A DNA stretch of 64,000 nucleotides, taken from positions 23,858 through 87,857 of the forward strand of contig NZ_SMJZ01000007.1 of assembly GCF_004348345.1 (NCBI RefSeq), read 5' to 3'. The stretch is from Nonomuraea longispora. Lineage in GTDB: Bacteria > Actinomycetota > Actinomycetes > Streptosporangiales > Streptosporangiaceae. Position numbers and translations under genes: made by a program. This document shows positions 1-8,667 of this stretch, in pieces. Positions within the stretch are counted from its first letter, which is position 1. Every line of letters starts with the position of its first letter. The notes under the pieces were generated by a model that did not search any database, had not been told where the DNA came from, and saw only the letters and a program-made list of their open reading frames with translations.

Positions 1-741
1 GGCGCGGAAGAGGCCGTGCCGGACGTCGACCACGTCGAGATGGGCTTCTGGTGGCGCGGCACGCACGGCGGCACCCGTTCGGAGCGGCCGATCACGGCCC
101 AGTCGTGGGACGAGATCAGTGGCAACTACTCCGGCCAGGTGCGCGCGTCCCTCGGCAAGCTGATGTCCGTCACGCCCTCCGACGTGAACGGCCGGCTCAT
201 CCTCCTGCACGGCCGGCCGGGCACCGGCAAGACCACGCTGCTGCGCACCCTGGCCAAGCAGTGGCGCGACTGGTGCCAGGTCGACTGCGTGCTCGACCCC
301 GAGCGGCTGTTCAACGAGCCCGGCTATCTCATGGAGGTGGCGGTGGGCTACGACACCGACGAGGACGCCCAGCGCTGGCGGCTGCTCGTCCTGGAGGACT
401 GCGACGAGCTGATCAGCGCCGGAGCCAAGGCCCAGGCGGGCCAGGGGCTGTCGCGCCTGCTCAACCTGACGGACGGCCTGCTCGGCCAGGGCCGCGACGT
501 GCTCGTGGCGATCACCACGAACGAGGACCTCGCCCGCCTCCACCCCGCCGTCGTGCGCCCGGGCCGCTGTCTGGCGCAGCTCGAGGTGGGGCCGCTGAGC
601 AGGGACGAGGCGATCGCGTGGCTCGGCACCTCGCGGGGCGTTGGCCCGTCGGGCGCGACGCTCGCGGAGCTGTACGCGCTCCGCTCGGGCCGCGAGATCC
701 CCCACTCCTTCGGCAACGACTCGACCGGCCTGTATCTCTGA
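1..741 (+). CDS. AAA ATPase, DUF5925-type (5' end outside window)
   Basis: Open from the first base, so the true start lies upstream; the first in-window start codon (GTG at 16) is not necessarily used. The visible 246 residues form a single AAA+ ATPase module: Walker A GRPGTGKTT around residue 70, Walker B LLVLEDCDEL around 130, a sensor-1-like AITTNED and an RPGRC arginine-finger-like segment near 185. Actinobacterial homologues carry an N-terminal DUF5925 domain that would precede this window. Function is unknown beyond ATP-dependent remodelling. A GC-rich hairpin follows the stop. Confidence 0.8.
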   Translation, partial: GAEEAVPDVDHVEMGFWWRGTHGGTRSERPITAQSWDEISGNYSGQVRASLGKLMSVTPSDVNGRLILLHGRPGTGKTTLLRTLAKQWRDWCQVDCVLDPERLFNEPGYLMEVAVGYDTDEDAQRWRLLVLEDCDELISAGAKAQAGQGLSRLLNLTDGLLGQGRDVLVAITTNEDLARLHPAVVRPGRCLAQLEVGPLSRDEAIAWLGTSRGVGPSGATLAELYALRSGREIPHSFGNDSTGLYL

Positions 742-777
742 CCACCGGGGACGCGCGCTCGGCACGGGCGGGCGGCG

Positions 778-798
778 GGCGTCCCCGGCGCGGACGCC
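778..798 (+). terminator. Candidate terminator after the AAA ATPase gene
   Basis: GGCGTCC (778-784) can pair with GGACGCC (792-798) across a 7-nt loop, between the ATPase stop and the next gene. There is no T tract, so this is only a plausible GC-hairpin terminator. Confidence 0.35.
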
Positions 799-837
799 GC
801 CCGTCGTGACGACCCGGGCAGGTACGTAAACCATCCG

Positions 838-1923
838 ATGTGCGACACGGGGTGCGAAAGCACAATATGGGTGGTGCTCACCGTCGACCTGTCCCCCGTG
901 GCCTTCGCCCGCTTCGCGGTGCCCGGCGACGGCCCGGGCACCTGGACCGGCGAGGAGCACCCGATCGGCTTCGCCGCCACGCAACTCGTCCCCTCGTGGA
1001 CGGCCCGCACCCCGCCCGGCGCCTGGATCGAGATCGCGCTGCGCGCCAGGACGGCGTCCGGCACCCGCACCAAGTGGTACGTCATGGGCCGTTGGTCCGA
1101 GCACGGCGATCCGCGAACATCCGTCCCCGGCCAGGGCGACGGGGACGGCGACGTGGCGGTGGACACGTTCGTCGCCCGGTGTCCCGTCGTGACCTGCCAG
1201 CTCCGGATCACCCGCCACGGCGAGGGCGCCCGCGTCACCGGCCTGGGCGTGATGGCCTCGGCCCTCCCCCGTCACCCGGCCGCGCCGAGCGCCGCGCGTG
1301 CCACCGCGCACGTGGTTGCCGCCGAGCTGGCGGTGCCCCGGTACTCGCAGTACGCGCACACCGGCCATCACCCCCGCTGGGACGGTGGCGGGGCGAACTG
1401 GTGCGGCCCCGCTTCGGTGGCCATGGTGCTCGGCTTCTGGGGCCGCGGCCCTGGCCCGGACGAGCTGGCCTGGGTCGGGGCGGACGATCCCGCTCCGATG
1501 GTGGATCACGCGGCCATGGGCGTGTACGACGAGAGCTACCAGGGCACCGGCAACTGGCCGTTCAACGTCGCCTACGCGGGCCGGTACGGCCTGGCCGGCT
1601 TCGTCACGCGGCTGCGGTCGGCGGCGGAGTTGGAGCGGTTCGTACGGGCCGGCATCCCCGTGATCACGTCGCAGTCGTTCAAGGCGGGCGAGCTGGCCGG
1701 CGCCGGCTACTCGACGAACGGGCACATCCTGGTCGTGACGGGTTTCACCGCCGGGGGCGACGTCGTCGTGAACGATCCGGCCGCGCCGGTCGGGGCGGAG
1801 GTCCGCCGGGTCTATCCGCGGGCGGCGTTCGAGCGCGTGTGGCTCGGGAGCAGCGGCGGGATCGTGTACATCCTTCACCCACCCGAACATCCCCTTCCTC
1901 CCTGTACGAATGGCAATTGGTGA
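838..1923 (+). CDS. C39-family peptidase (papain-like fold)
   Basis: 361 residues. The C-terminal half is a C39/papain-like domain with the catalytic cysteine in NWCGPAS (Cys about residue 189), a GHILVV histidine motif about 90 residues later, and VNDPAAP, the usual Asn/Asp end motif. The N-terminal 150 residues form a beta-rich region with no recognised motif. No convincing signal peptide is seen, and GTG codons at 871/874 are alternative starts that would trim an odd Cys-containing leader. It overlaps the next gene slightly, suggesting co-transcription with the S9 and M20 peptidases. The substrate is unknown. Confidence 0.8.
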   Translation: MCDTGCESTIWVVLTVDLSPVAFARFAVPGDGPGTWTGEEHPIGFAATQLVPSWTARTPPGAWIEIALRARTASGTRTKWYVMGRWSEHGDPRTSVPGQGDGDGDVAVDTFVARCPVVTCQLRITRHGEGARVTGLGVMASALPRHPAAPSAARATAHVVAAELAVPRYSQYAHTGHHPRWDGGGANWCGPASVAMVLGFWGRGPGPDELAWVGADDPAPMVDHAAMGVYDESYQGTGNWPFNVAYAGRYGLAGFVTRLRSAAELERFVRAGIPVITSQSFKAGELAGAGYSTNGHILVVTGFTAGGDVVVNDPAAPVGAEVRRVYPRAAFERVWLGSSGGIVYILHPPEHPLPPCTNGNW

Positions 1924-3784
1924 ATTGATGAGTATTCGACCGATCGACGTAGCCCGTACCGACGGCGGCCCTCAGTGGGTGGAGGCAGTGGCAACGCCCT
2001 CAGGCACCGAGGTCTGGTGGGACGAGCCGCGCCCGCACGAGGGCGGCCGGCGCTGCGTGGTGCGCCGCCTGCCCGGCGGCTCCCGCGTGGACGTCCTGCC
2101 GCCCGGCTGGAACGCGCGCAACCGGGTGGTCGAGTACGGCGGCCGCTCCTGGCGCCCCCTGCCCGGCGGCGGTCTCGTCTTCACCAACTGGGCCGACCAG
2201 CGCCTCTACCGCCTCGACGCGGGAGGTGACCCGGTGGCGATCACTCCTGTGGGTACGTACCGATACGCGGACCTGTACCTGCCCCCGGGACGTGAGGAGG
2301 TGTGGGCGGTCAGGGAGACGGACGACGTGCGGGACCTGGTGGCGGTGCCCCTGGACGGCGGCCGGGTCAGGGTCATCGTCAAGGCGCACCATTTCCTGAT
2401 GAACCCGCGGATCTCACCCGACGGCCGCTCCGTCGCGTGGATCGGCTGGGACCACCCCAACATGCCCTGGGACGGCACCGAGCTGTGCGTGGCCGAGCTG
2501 CGGCCGGACGGCACGGCCGGCCCCCACCGGGTGGTGGCGGGCGGCCCGCGCGAGTCGGTCGCCCAGGCCGAGTGGCGCGACGACACCGCGCTGTACGCGG
2601 TCACCGACCCCACCGGCTGGTGGAACGTGCACCTCGTGCCCGCCGGCGGCGGGCCGGGCCGCAACCTCACCCCGATGGAGCTGGAGTTCGGCAGCGCGGC
2701 GTGGAAACCCGGCATGACGTACATGGCGCTCGCGGACGACGATGACCTGGTCGTCGTGTACGGCACCGCCGACCGCCGCCGCCTCGGCGTGCTGGACCCC
2801 GAGACCGGCGACCTGCGCGAGATCGGCGGCACGGCCACCCACTGGTCCTCGACCGTGTCGGTGGCGGACGGCCGGGTGGCGGCGGTGCGCGCGACGCCGT
2901 ACACACCGCTGGAGGTCGCGCTGGTGGGGCTCGACGGCGCATACGAGATCGTGTCGGCGCCCAAGCCGCTGCCGGACCGGGCCCTGCTGCCCACGCCGGA
3001 GGCGATGACCATCGAGGACGTGCACGCGCACCTCTACCCGCCGTCGGGGGCCACCGGCCCGAGCCCATACGTGATCTTCGTGCACGGCGGGCCGACCGGG
3101 CACATGCCGATCGTGCTCGACCTGGAGATCGCCTACTTCACCAGCAGGGGCATCGGCGTGGCCGTGGTGAACTACGGCGGCTCGACCGGCTACGGCCGGG
3201 CCTACCGGGAACGGCTGCGCCACCAGTGGGGCGTGGTCGACGTGCAGGACTGCGCAAAGGTCGCCCGCGGCCTGGTGGAGCTGGGCCGGGCCGACGCGTC
3301 GAGGATCGCCGTGCGCGGCGGCAGCGCCGGGGGCTGGACGACGGTGGCGGCGCTCGTCCACAGCGACGTGTTCGCGGGCGGGGTCGCGCACTACGCGATC
3401 ACCGATCCGGAGAGCTGGGCCGCGGAGACGCACGACTTCGAGTCCCGCTACCTCGACGGCCTGGTGGGGCCGCTGCCCGAGACGCGGCAGCGCTACACCG
3501 AGCGTTCGCCGCTGCTGAACGCCGCCCGCGCGTCGGGCCCGTGCCTGATGCTGCACGGCCTGGAGGACGCGATCGTGGACGTCGGGCAGGCCGAGCGGTT
3601 CACCGCCGAGCTGGACCGGCACGGCAGACCGTGGGCCCTGCTGACGTTCCCTGGCGAGCAGCACGGCTGGCGCAGGGAAGAGACCATCGTCGCGGTGCTG
3701 GAGGCCGAGCTGGCCTTCTACGGGCTGATCTTCGACATGGAGACGCCCGAGGTGCCGCCGTTGACGCTTAAGGGGAGAGCATGA
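1910..3784 (+). CDS. S9-family prolyl oligopeptidase-like peptidase
   Basis: 624 residues: an N-terminal beta-propeller-like region (to about 370) with repeated ISPDG/VAWIGWDHPN segments as in TolB/DPP-IV-like propellers, then an alpha/beta-hydrolase domain. The triad is visible: nucleophile in GGSAGGW (Ser about 472), Asp in GLEDAIVD, His in GEQHGW near the C-terminus. HGGPTG is the oxyanion region. The start at 1910 overlaps the C39 gene; ATG at 1928 with GGTGA ahead of it is an alternative. The stop overlaps the next ATG (ATGA), so translation with the M20 peptidase is probably coupled. No secretion signal, so a cytosolic peptide-degrading role is inferred. Confidence 0.9.
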   Translation: MAIGELMSIRPIDVARTDGGPQWVEAVATPSGTEVWWDEPRPHEGGRRCVVRRLPGGSRVDVLPPGWNARNRVVEYGGRSWRPLPGGGLVFTNWADQRLYRLDAGGDPVAITPVGTYRYADLYLPPGREEVWAVRETDDVRDLVAVPLDGGRVRVIVKAHHFLMNPRISPDGRSVAWIGWDHPNMPWDGTELCVAELRPDGTAGPHRVVAGGPRESVAQAEWRDDTALYAVTDPTGWWNVHLVPAGGGPGRNLTPMELEFGSAAWKPGMTYMALADDDDLVVVYGTADRRRLGVLDPETGDLREIGGTATHWSSTVSVADGRVAAVRATPYTPLEVALVGLDGAYEIVSAPKPLPDRALLPTPEAMTIEDVHAHLYPPSGATGPSPYVIFVHGGPTGHMPIVLDLEIAYFTSRGIGVAVVNYGGSTGYGRAYRERLRHQWGVVDVQDCAKVARGLVELGRADASRIAVRGGSAGGWTTVAALVHSDVFAGGVAHYAITDPESWAAETHDFESRYLDGLVGPLPETRQRYTERSPLLNAARASGPCLMLHGLEDAIVDVGQAERFTAELDRHGRPWALLTFPGEQHGWRREETIVAVLEAELAFYGLIFDMETPEVPPLTLKGRA

Positions 3785-5043
3785 AGAGCGTTGCCGAGAT
3801 CTGCTCGGATCTGATCAGGTTCGACACCACCAACCCGGGCTCGGGTGAGCGGCCAGCCGCCGAGTACGTCGCCACCCTGCTGGCCGACGCCGGGCTGGAG
3901 CCCGTGGTGTTCGAGTCGGCGCCGAAGCGGACCACCGTCGTCGCCAGGATCGCCGGCGACTCCCCCGACGCGCTGCTCATCCACGGCCACCTCGACGTCG
4001 TGCCCGCCGACCCGGCCGAGTGGCGGATGCATCCGTTCTCCGGGGAGATCGTGGACGGATGCGTGTACGGACGGGGCGCGGTCGACATGAAGGGCTCGTG
4101 CGCGATGACCCTCGCGACCGTGCTCGACCTGGCGGCCCGGGGGGTGCGTCCGAAGCGGGACCTCGTGCTGGCGTTCCTCGCGGACGAGGAGGCCACGGGC
4201 GACTTCGGCTCGCGGCACGCCGTGACCGAGCACCGTGAGCTGTTCGACGGCGTCACGGAGGCGATCAGCGAGTCGGGCGGCTTCAGCGTGGCCTCCGGCG
4301 AGCACCGCGTCTACCCGATCGCGGTGGGCGAGCGCGGCACCGCCTGGATGACGCTGACCGCGCACGGCGTGGCCGGCCACGGCTCCCGCCCCGCCGTGGA
4401 CAACCCCGTCGCGACGCTCGCGCACGCCCTGTCGCGGGTGGCCTCGCACCAGTGGCCGGTGCGCCTGACGCCGCCGGTCGCGGCGCTCATCGAGCACCTG
4501 TCGGAGATCACCGGGCAGCGTATCGACCTCGACCGCCTGGACGAGGAGGCCGCCCGCCTGGGACCGCTCGGCAGCCTGTTCAAGGGCCAGATCCGCAACT
4601 CCGCGAACCCGACGATGCTGGACGCCGGCTACAAGGTCAACGTGGTGCCCTCGACCGCCGGGGCGCACGTGGACGGGCGGTACCTTCCGGGGCTGCGCGA
4701 GGAGTTCCTGGAGACCATCGACGCGCTGCTCGGGCCCAAGATCACCCGCGAGTTCGTCAACCTGGAGGACGCGCCCGCCGCGCCGTACCCGTCGGTGTTC
4801 TTCGACGAGCTGGCGGGCTCGCTCATGGCCGAGGACCCGCTCGCACGGCCGGTGCCGTACGTGATGGCGGGGGGCACGGACGCGAAGTCGTTCGCGCGGA
4901 TCGGCATCAAGGGGTACGGCTTCGCACCGCTCATGCTCCGGCCGGACCTCGACTACTTCGGGATGTTCCACGGCAAGGACGAGCGGGTGCCGGTGGAGGG
5001 GCTGGAGTTCGGCACCCGGGTGCTCGCCCGCCTGATCGCCTGA
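3781..5043 (+). CDS. M20/M25/M40-family metallopeptidase
   Basis: 420 residues, typical length of ArgE/DapE/ACY1-like amidohydrolases. Zinc-ligand motifs are HGHLDVVPA (about residues 67-75), YGRGAVDMKG (about 97-106) and a DEEATGD segment near 140; the dimerisation (lid) domain follows from about 180. It hydrolyses N-acyl amino acids or small peptides; the sequence does not fix the substrate. It starts inside the S9 gene's stop (ATGA), so the two enzymes may act together on peptides, the S9 enzyme releasing fragments that the M20 enzyme trims. Followed by a strong bidirectional hairpin. Confidence 0.88.
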   Translation: MKSVAEICSDLIRFDTTNPGSGERPAAEYVATLLADAGLEPVVFESAPKRTTVVARIAGDSPDALLIHGHLDVVPADPAEWRMHPFSGEIVDGCVYGRGAVDMKGSCAMTLATVLDLAARGVRPKRDLVLAFLADEEATGDFGSRHAVTEHRELFDGVTEAISESGGFSVASGEHRVYPIAVGERGTAWMTLTAHGVAGHGSRPAVDNPVATLAHALSRVASHQWPVRLTPPVAALIEHLSEITGQRIDLDRLDEEAARLGPLGSLFKGQIRNSANPTMLDAGYKVNVVPSTAGAHVDGRYLPGLREEFLETIDALLGPKITREFVNLEDAPAAPYPSVFFDELAGSLMAEDPLARPVPYVMAGGTDAKSFARIGIKGYGFAPLMLRPDLDYFGMFHGKDERVPVEGLEFGTRVLARLIA

Positions 5044-5063
5044 GCCGCCCGGCGCGCCCCTCC

Positions 5064-5101
5064 CCTGAGCCCAGGCGGCGTGACGGAGCCGCCGGCTCAG
5101 G
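5064..5101. terminator. Strong bidirectional terminator hairpin
   Basis: Two stacked perfect arms: CCTGAGCC (5064-5071) pairs with GGCTCAGG (5094-5101) and GGCGGC (5074-5079) pairs with GCCGCC (5088-5093), with a 2-nt bulge and an 8-nt loop. It sits between the convergent M20 and DUF427 genes and covers the DUF427 stop codon, so it can end transcription from both sides. Confidence 0.75.
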
Positions 5102-5840
5102 CGAACTTGGTCTTGGGACGCTCCTGCAGTTCACCGTCGAGGTAGATGTCGAGCTTCTCGTCGTAGAAGGCGACCAGCCCGGCGATCCGCTCGCTCTCGG
5201 GCAGCGGTGTCCGGTAGGACCAGGCGAGGTCCTCCTTGCCGTTGACCGACCAGTATTCGGCCGACCCCTTGTACGGGCAGTGCGTGACCGTGCCGGTGGG
5301 CTCCAGCAGGTCGAGCCGCACGTCCGGCTTCGGCAGGTAGTAACGGGCCGGCAGCCCCGTCTCGAAGAGGATGTGCGGGCTGCGGGAGTCGGCCACGGTC
5401 ACCCCGTCGACCTCGACGCGCACGTGCCGCGAGCTCGGCAGGATGTCCACCCGCGTGTACGGGTCGCGCGGGTGGAAGAAGACCTCCTCGTCCTCCTCGA
5501 ACCAGGCGTCCATGGCGTCCCACTCGAAGCGCACGTGGCCGCGGATCTCCTCCAGCGGAGAGTCGCGGTAGACCAGCGCCGCGCCGGGAGCCTCCTTGGC
5601 GCCCGCGGTGACCGTGTGCACAAGGCCGTCGCCCCTGCTCGGCGAGTGCCCGACCGTGCCGGCCGGCTTGAGTGCCGACTCGTCGACGTCCGCCAGCGGG
5701 AAGTAGTAGGCCGGATAGTAGGGGACCTCCCACACCAGCAGGGCGGAGGTGGTGTCGGCCACCGCCCGGCCTCCGAGGTAGGTCCGCACCCGTTTGGCCG
5801 TGCGCTCGACGCGTACCCGGCCGCGTTTCGTGGCATCCAT
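5097..5840 (-). CDS. DUF427 domain protein (two tandem domains)
   Basis: 247 residues from ATG at 5840; an upstream in-frame ATG at 5864 adds only eight residues of low-complexity sequence. Two DUF427 repeats are visible, each with a GTV(G/T)H(S/C)P motif and a (D/E)(L/I)A(W/L)-YR-type edge strand (for example CPYKGSAEYW in the second). DUF427 proteins are small beta-rich cytosolic proteins of unknown biochemical role. No operon partner. Confidence 0.85.
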   Translation of the reverse strand: MDATKRGRVRVERTAKRVRTYLGGRAVADTTSALLVWEVPYYPAYYFPLADVDESALKPAGTVGHSPSRGDGLVHTVTAGAKEAPGAALVYRDSPLEEIRGHVRFEWDAMDAWFEEDEEVFFHPRDPYTRVDILPSSRHVRVEVDGVTVADSRSPHILFETGLPARYYLPKPDVRLDLLEPTGTVTHCPYKGSAEYWSVNGKEDLAWSYRTPLPESERIAGLVAFYDEKLDIYLDGELQERPKTKFA

Positions 5841-5891
5841 GCTGGCGGCAACCGCCGCGCGCACGCCCCTATTCCGTGCTCATGCCGTTGG

Positions 5892-6491
5892 TCACCCCAG
5901 TGGGAATCCCAGCCCGAACGCGGCCAGCGTGGCCCACGTCACCAGCACCCCCACCGCCGTGCCCGCCACCACCTGCGCCCAGGTGTGGTGCGTCAGGCGC
6001 ACCCTGGCCCAGCACACCAGCGCCACGACGGCGGCCCCGGCGACGGCGGCCGGCCAAAAGGGCAGCACGTGCGCGACCACCACCACCGTGCCCGCGCAGA
6101 CGGCGGCGTGGAAGGAGATCTTCCAGCGCAGCGTGATCGGCACGGTCACCGCCAGCGCGGCCAGCATCGCGGTCACGGTGGCGACGAGCAGCCTCGGCGC
6201 GCCCACGACGACCAGCAGCGCCAGTGCCACCAGCACCGCCGCCACCGCGGCCAGCAACGGGCGGGTACGGCGGGCGCGGTCGACGATGTGGTGCGAGTCG
6301 AGCCGCCCCGAGCGCACGCCGATCGCGATCACCGCCGCCGGCACGCCACCGCAGAACGCCGAGGCGACCAGGCCCCACGCCGCGCCGCTCCAACCCTGCG
6401 CGAGCAGGCCCACGACCGGCGGCATGACGATGACCAGCACCTGCGGTGCCAGCAGGTTGGTCACCTGTCTCGCCACGAGGTCACCCGTCAT
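5892..6491 (-). CDS. PAP2-like membrane phosphatase-family protein
   Basis: 199 residues from ATG at 6491 (MTGDLVARQ); longer readings from 6635 add only Arg/Gly-rich sequence. At least five hydrophobic helices. The PAP2 signature is recognisable but degenerate: WKISFHAAVC where PSGH is usual, and CWARVRLTHHTWAQVVAG for the SR-H-D motif. Actinobacterial proteins of this type are annotated as phosphatidic-acid-phosphatase-related. With the weakened motif the catalytic activity is uncertain; a lipid-phosphate phosphatase at the membrane is the family expectation. Confidence 0.75.
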   Translation of the reverse strand: MTGDLVARQVTNLLAPQVLVIVMPPVVGLLAQGWSGAAWGLVASAFCGGVPAAVIAIGVRSGRLDSHHIVDRARRTRPLLAAVAAVLVALALLVVVGAPRLLVATVTAMLAALAVTVPITLRWKISFHAAVCAGTVVVVAHVLPFWPAAVAGAAVVALVCWARVRLTHHTWAQVVAGTAVGVLVTWATLAAFGLGFPLG

Positions 6492-6684
6492 GACAGCCAA
6501 GGTTACGCGATCATGGCCCACGGCCCCCGCGACATGCCTGGACCAGCGCCCGGCCCGAGCGCCCCGCCGGACCCCAACGGGTGTCCGGCCGGGCGGTGTC
6601 CGGCCCCTGGCGCCGCCCCCAAACCTGTCCGGCACCGCCTCGTACGGCGTGCACGGCAGGGTCCGGCGGCCCCGCGACCGGTGG

Positions 6685-7152
6685 TCAGCCCTTGCCCGCC
6701 GCGTTGACGATGCGGGTGGTCGAGCGGCCGGGGACGGCGTCCATCTCCCAGCACTCCGTCCCCAGGATCGCCGCCGCGGCCGCCCGCGCGCCCGCGTGCG
6801 GGTCGCCCTTCGTGTGCGCCAGCGCGCCCGGCCGCATCGGGGCGAGCAGGTCGATGTAGTCCTCAGGACCGTGGGCCTCGGGCGGCCCCGTCACGATGAA
6901 CACCCCGGTCACGAAGCGCAGCGCCGCCAGCACCTCGGCGCGTTCGGCCGCCGGGTTGAGCGGACGGCTCGGGCCTTTCCACGCCCGCACCCGCGGATCG
7001 TCCTCGACGCCGACGACCAGCGGCAGGCCGCGTTCGGCCACCGCCCCCAGATAGCGCACATGACCCACGTGCAGGATGTCGAAGACGCCGGTCACGACCG
7101 CCGCGCCCGGCCGGTCGAACGGCCGCACCCAGACGGCCTCCAGGCTGCTCAC
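6685..7152 (-). CDS. Cytidylyltransferase-like nucleotidyltransferase
   Basis: 155 residues from GTG at 7152, preceded by a good ribosome-binding site (GGAGG, 4 nt spacing). Contains the HxGH nucleotide-binding motif in TGVFDILHVGHVRYL and a C-terminal GRSTTRIV that matches the second signature (ISTT/STT) of the glycerol-3-phosphate cytidylyltransferase / FMN adenylyltransferase-like superfamily. Transfers a nucleotidyl group to a phosphorylated acceptor; the acceptor cannot be told from sequence (RfaE-like, TagD-like or other). Single-gene unit. Confidence 0.85.
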   Translation of the reverse strand: MSSLEAVWVRPFDRPGAAVVTGVFDILHVGHVRYLGAVAERGLPLVVGVEDDPRVRAWKGPSRPLNPAAERAEVLAALRFVTGVFIVTGPPEAHGPEDYIDLLAPMRPGALAHTKGDPHAGARAAAAAILGTECWEMDAVPGRSTTRIVNAAGKG

Positions 7153-7335
7153 GCCACCTCCTCGCACGCTCCCGCTCCCCCCGGGGTCTGGACGACTCGT
7201 CGATCGCAGCGTACTCGGTCGCCGCGGGACACAGCGCAGGCGACCTTGGGAAAGCCCATTCCTACCTTTTCGCGATAATCTCCAGCACCCCTCTGGCGCG
7301 TCTCATAAGGTCACCGGATTTTGGGGGAGGTCGCC

Positions 7336-7797
7336 GTGGCACCGCCGGACTTGCACCGCGTCGATGGGACCGAGGATCGCGATCCGCCCGCCGGGCACGA
7401 TCTCGTGGCCAGGCTGCCGGGAAGCCCCTCCCAGGTGTCCAGGGCCAGAAGCCTCGTGACGGACGCGCTCGGCCGCGACCACCCGCTCCACGACGACGTC
7501 GTGCTGCTCACCAGCGAACTGGCCACGAACGCGGTGCTGCACAGCCGGTCCGGCGCCGGAGGGTCGTTCACGGTGACCGTGACGCGCTCGGACACGCTGG
7601 TGCGGGTGTTCGTGGCGGACGCGGGGTCGGAGGGGCCTCCGTGCGTGTGCCGTACGAGTGCGCAGGCGACCAGCGGCCGGGGGCTGCCGCTGATCGAGGC
7701 GCTCAGCCACCGCTGGGGCTTCACCCGCGAGGACGGATCGACGACCGTCTGGTTCGAGCTGCTCCAGGGCCGCGTGGCCGCGGGGCTCGCCGTCTAG
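7336..7797 (+). CDS. Anti-sigma-factor-like ATP-binding protein (HATPase_c_2)
   Basis: 153 residues from GTG at 7336, chosen because GGGGGAGG lies 5 nt upstream. The GHKL ATPase fold is shown by the N-box LLTSELATNAVLHS and the G1/G2-like motifs VFVADAG and SGRGLPLIEAL. Such short stand-alone proteins (RsbW-like, abundant in actinomycetes) are serine-kinase anti-sigma factors or orphan regulators. No partner sigma factor or anti-anti-sigma gene is adjacent, so the target is unknown. Confidence 0.85.
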   Translation: MAPPDLHRVDGTEDRDPPAGHDLVARLPGSPSQVSRARSLVTDALGRDHPLHDDVVLLTSELATNAVLHSRSGAGGSFTVTVTRSDTLVRVFVADAGSEGPPCVCRTSAQATSGRGLPLIEALSHRWGFTREDGSTTVWFELLQGRVAAGLAV

Positions 7798-7819
7798 GCC
7801 CGCTTTTGGAACGATCCCC

Positions 7820-8626
7820 TCAGTCTCCGGGGAGGCCGGGGTGGAGCTGCCAGACGAATTCGAGCCAGGGCGGCGCCACCGTCATGAAGTGCTGCCAGCT
7901 CCCCGGTTCCGCGTCGCGGTCGTCACCGCGGACCTCGGAGAGGAGCCTCAGCACGAAGCCCTCCCCGGTCAGGCCGCCGACGATCCGGCCCAACGTCTGT
8001 GTGTACTCCCTCGGCGCGGGGACGGCACGGCCCGGCGGTGTGCGGTCGTAGACCCACTCCTGGTCGGGATAGCTGGTCATGACCTCGTCGGCGTAGGGCT
8101 GCCTCAGCGTGTAGCCCTCGCCGTTCCACGACTCGTGGGTGAGCCCGGCGAAGAACGGGTTGGCGCACATCAGGTAGTAGTGGCCGCCCGCGGCGACGAC
8201 GCGCGCGACCTCGCGGAAGACGATCCGGGAGTCGGGGACGAACGTCAGCGAGTACGGGTGCCAGACCAGGTCGAACGACGCGTCACCGAGGACCGACAGG
8301 TCCCGCATGTCCCCCTGGACGGTGCTGATGTCGACGCCGTGGTGCTCGGCGGCCGAGCGATCACGCGCCAGTTGCCCCGAGGAGATGTCGAGCACCGTCA
8401 CGTCGGCTCCGAGCAGGGCGAAGGCCGCGGACTGCTGCCCGCCTCCCCCCGCCAGGCAGAGCACCTTCCTGCCCGCGAGGTCGCCGGGAAGGCCCAGCCG
8501 CTCCAGGCCCAGATAGGCGCGGGCCTTCTCCGCGTCCAGGCCGAGCATGGGCCGGGTGAACAAGGCATCCGCCTCCACCAGGGCTTCCCAGCGTTCCCGG
8601 TTGTAGCGGTGGACGTCGTCCTGCAT
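7820..8626 (-). CDS. Class I SAM-dependent methyltransferase
   Basis: 268 residues from ATG at 8626 (MQDDVHRYNRERW). Motif I is KVLCLAGGGGQQSAAFALLG, a glycine-rich SAM-binding loop, followed by VTVLDIS (acidic residue of motif II), VQGDMRDL and FDLVWHPYSLTFVP (motif IV region). Family members are uncharacterised actinobacterial small-molecule methyltransferases; the substrate is unknown. Lies convergent with the ATPase gene and downstream of a LuxR regulator on the same strand. Confidence 0.85.
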   Translation of the reverse strand: MQDDVHRYNRERWEALVEADALFTRPMLGLDAEKARAYLGLERLGLPGDLAGRKVLCLAGGGGQQSAAFALLGADVTVLDISSGQLARDRSAAEHHGVDISTVQGDMRDLSVLGDASFDLVWHPYSLTFVPDSRIVFREVARVVAAGGHYYLMCANPFFAGLTHESWNGEGYTLRQPYADEVMTSYPDQEWVYDRTPPGRAVPAPREYTQTLGRIVGGLTGEGFVLRLLSEVRGDDRDAEPGSWQHFMTVAPPWLEFVWQLHPGLPGD

Positions 8627-8667
8627 GGCGATCACTCTTCCACGGCGCCTCGGCGATCGCCACGTTT

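Noticed and set aside
4452..6707. 751-residue plus-strand reading frame over the M20, DUF427 and PAP2 genes
   Set aside because: Pro/Arg/Gly-rich shadow of three well-supported genes in other frames, with no domain.
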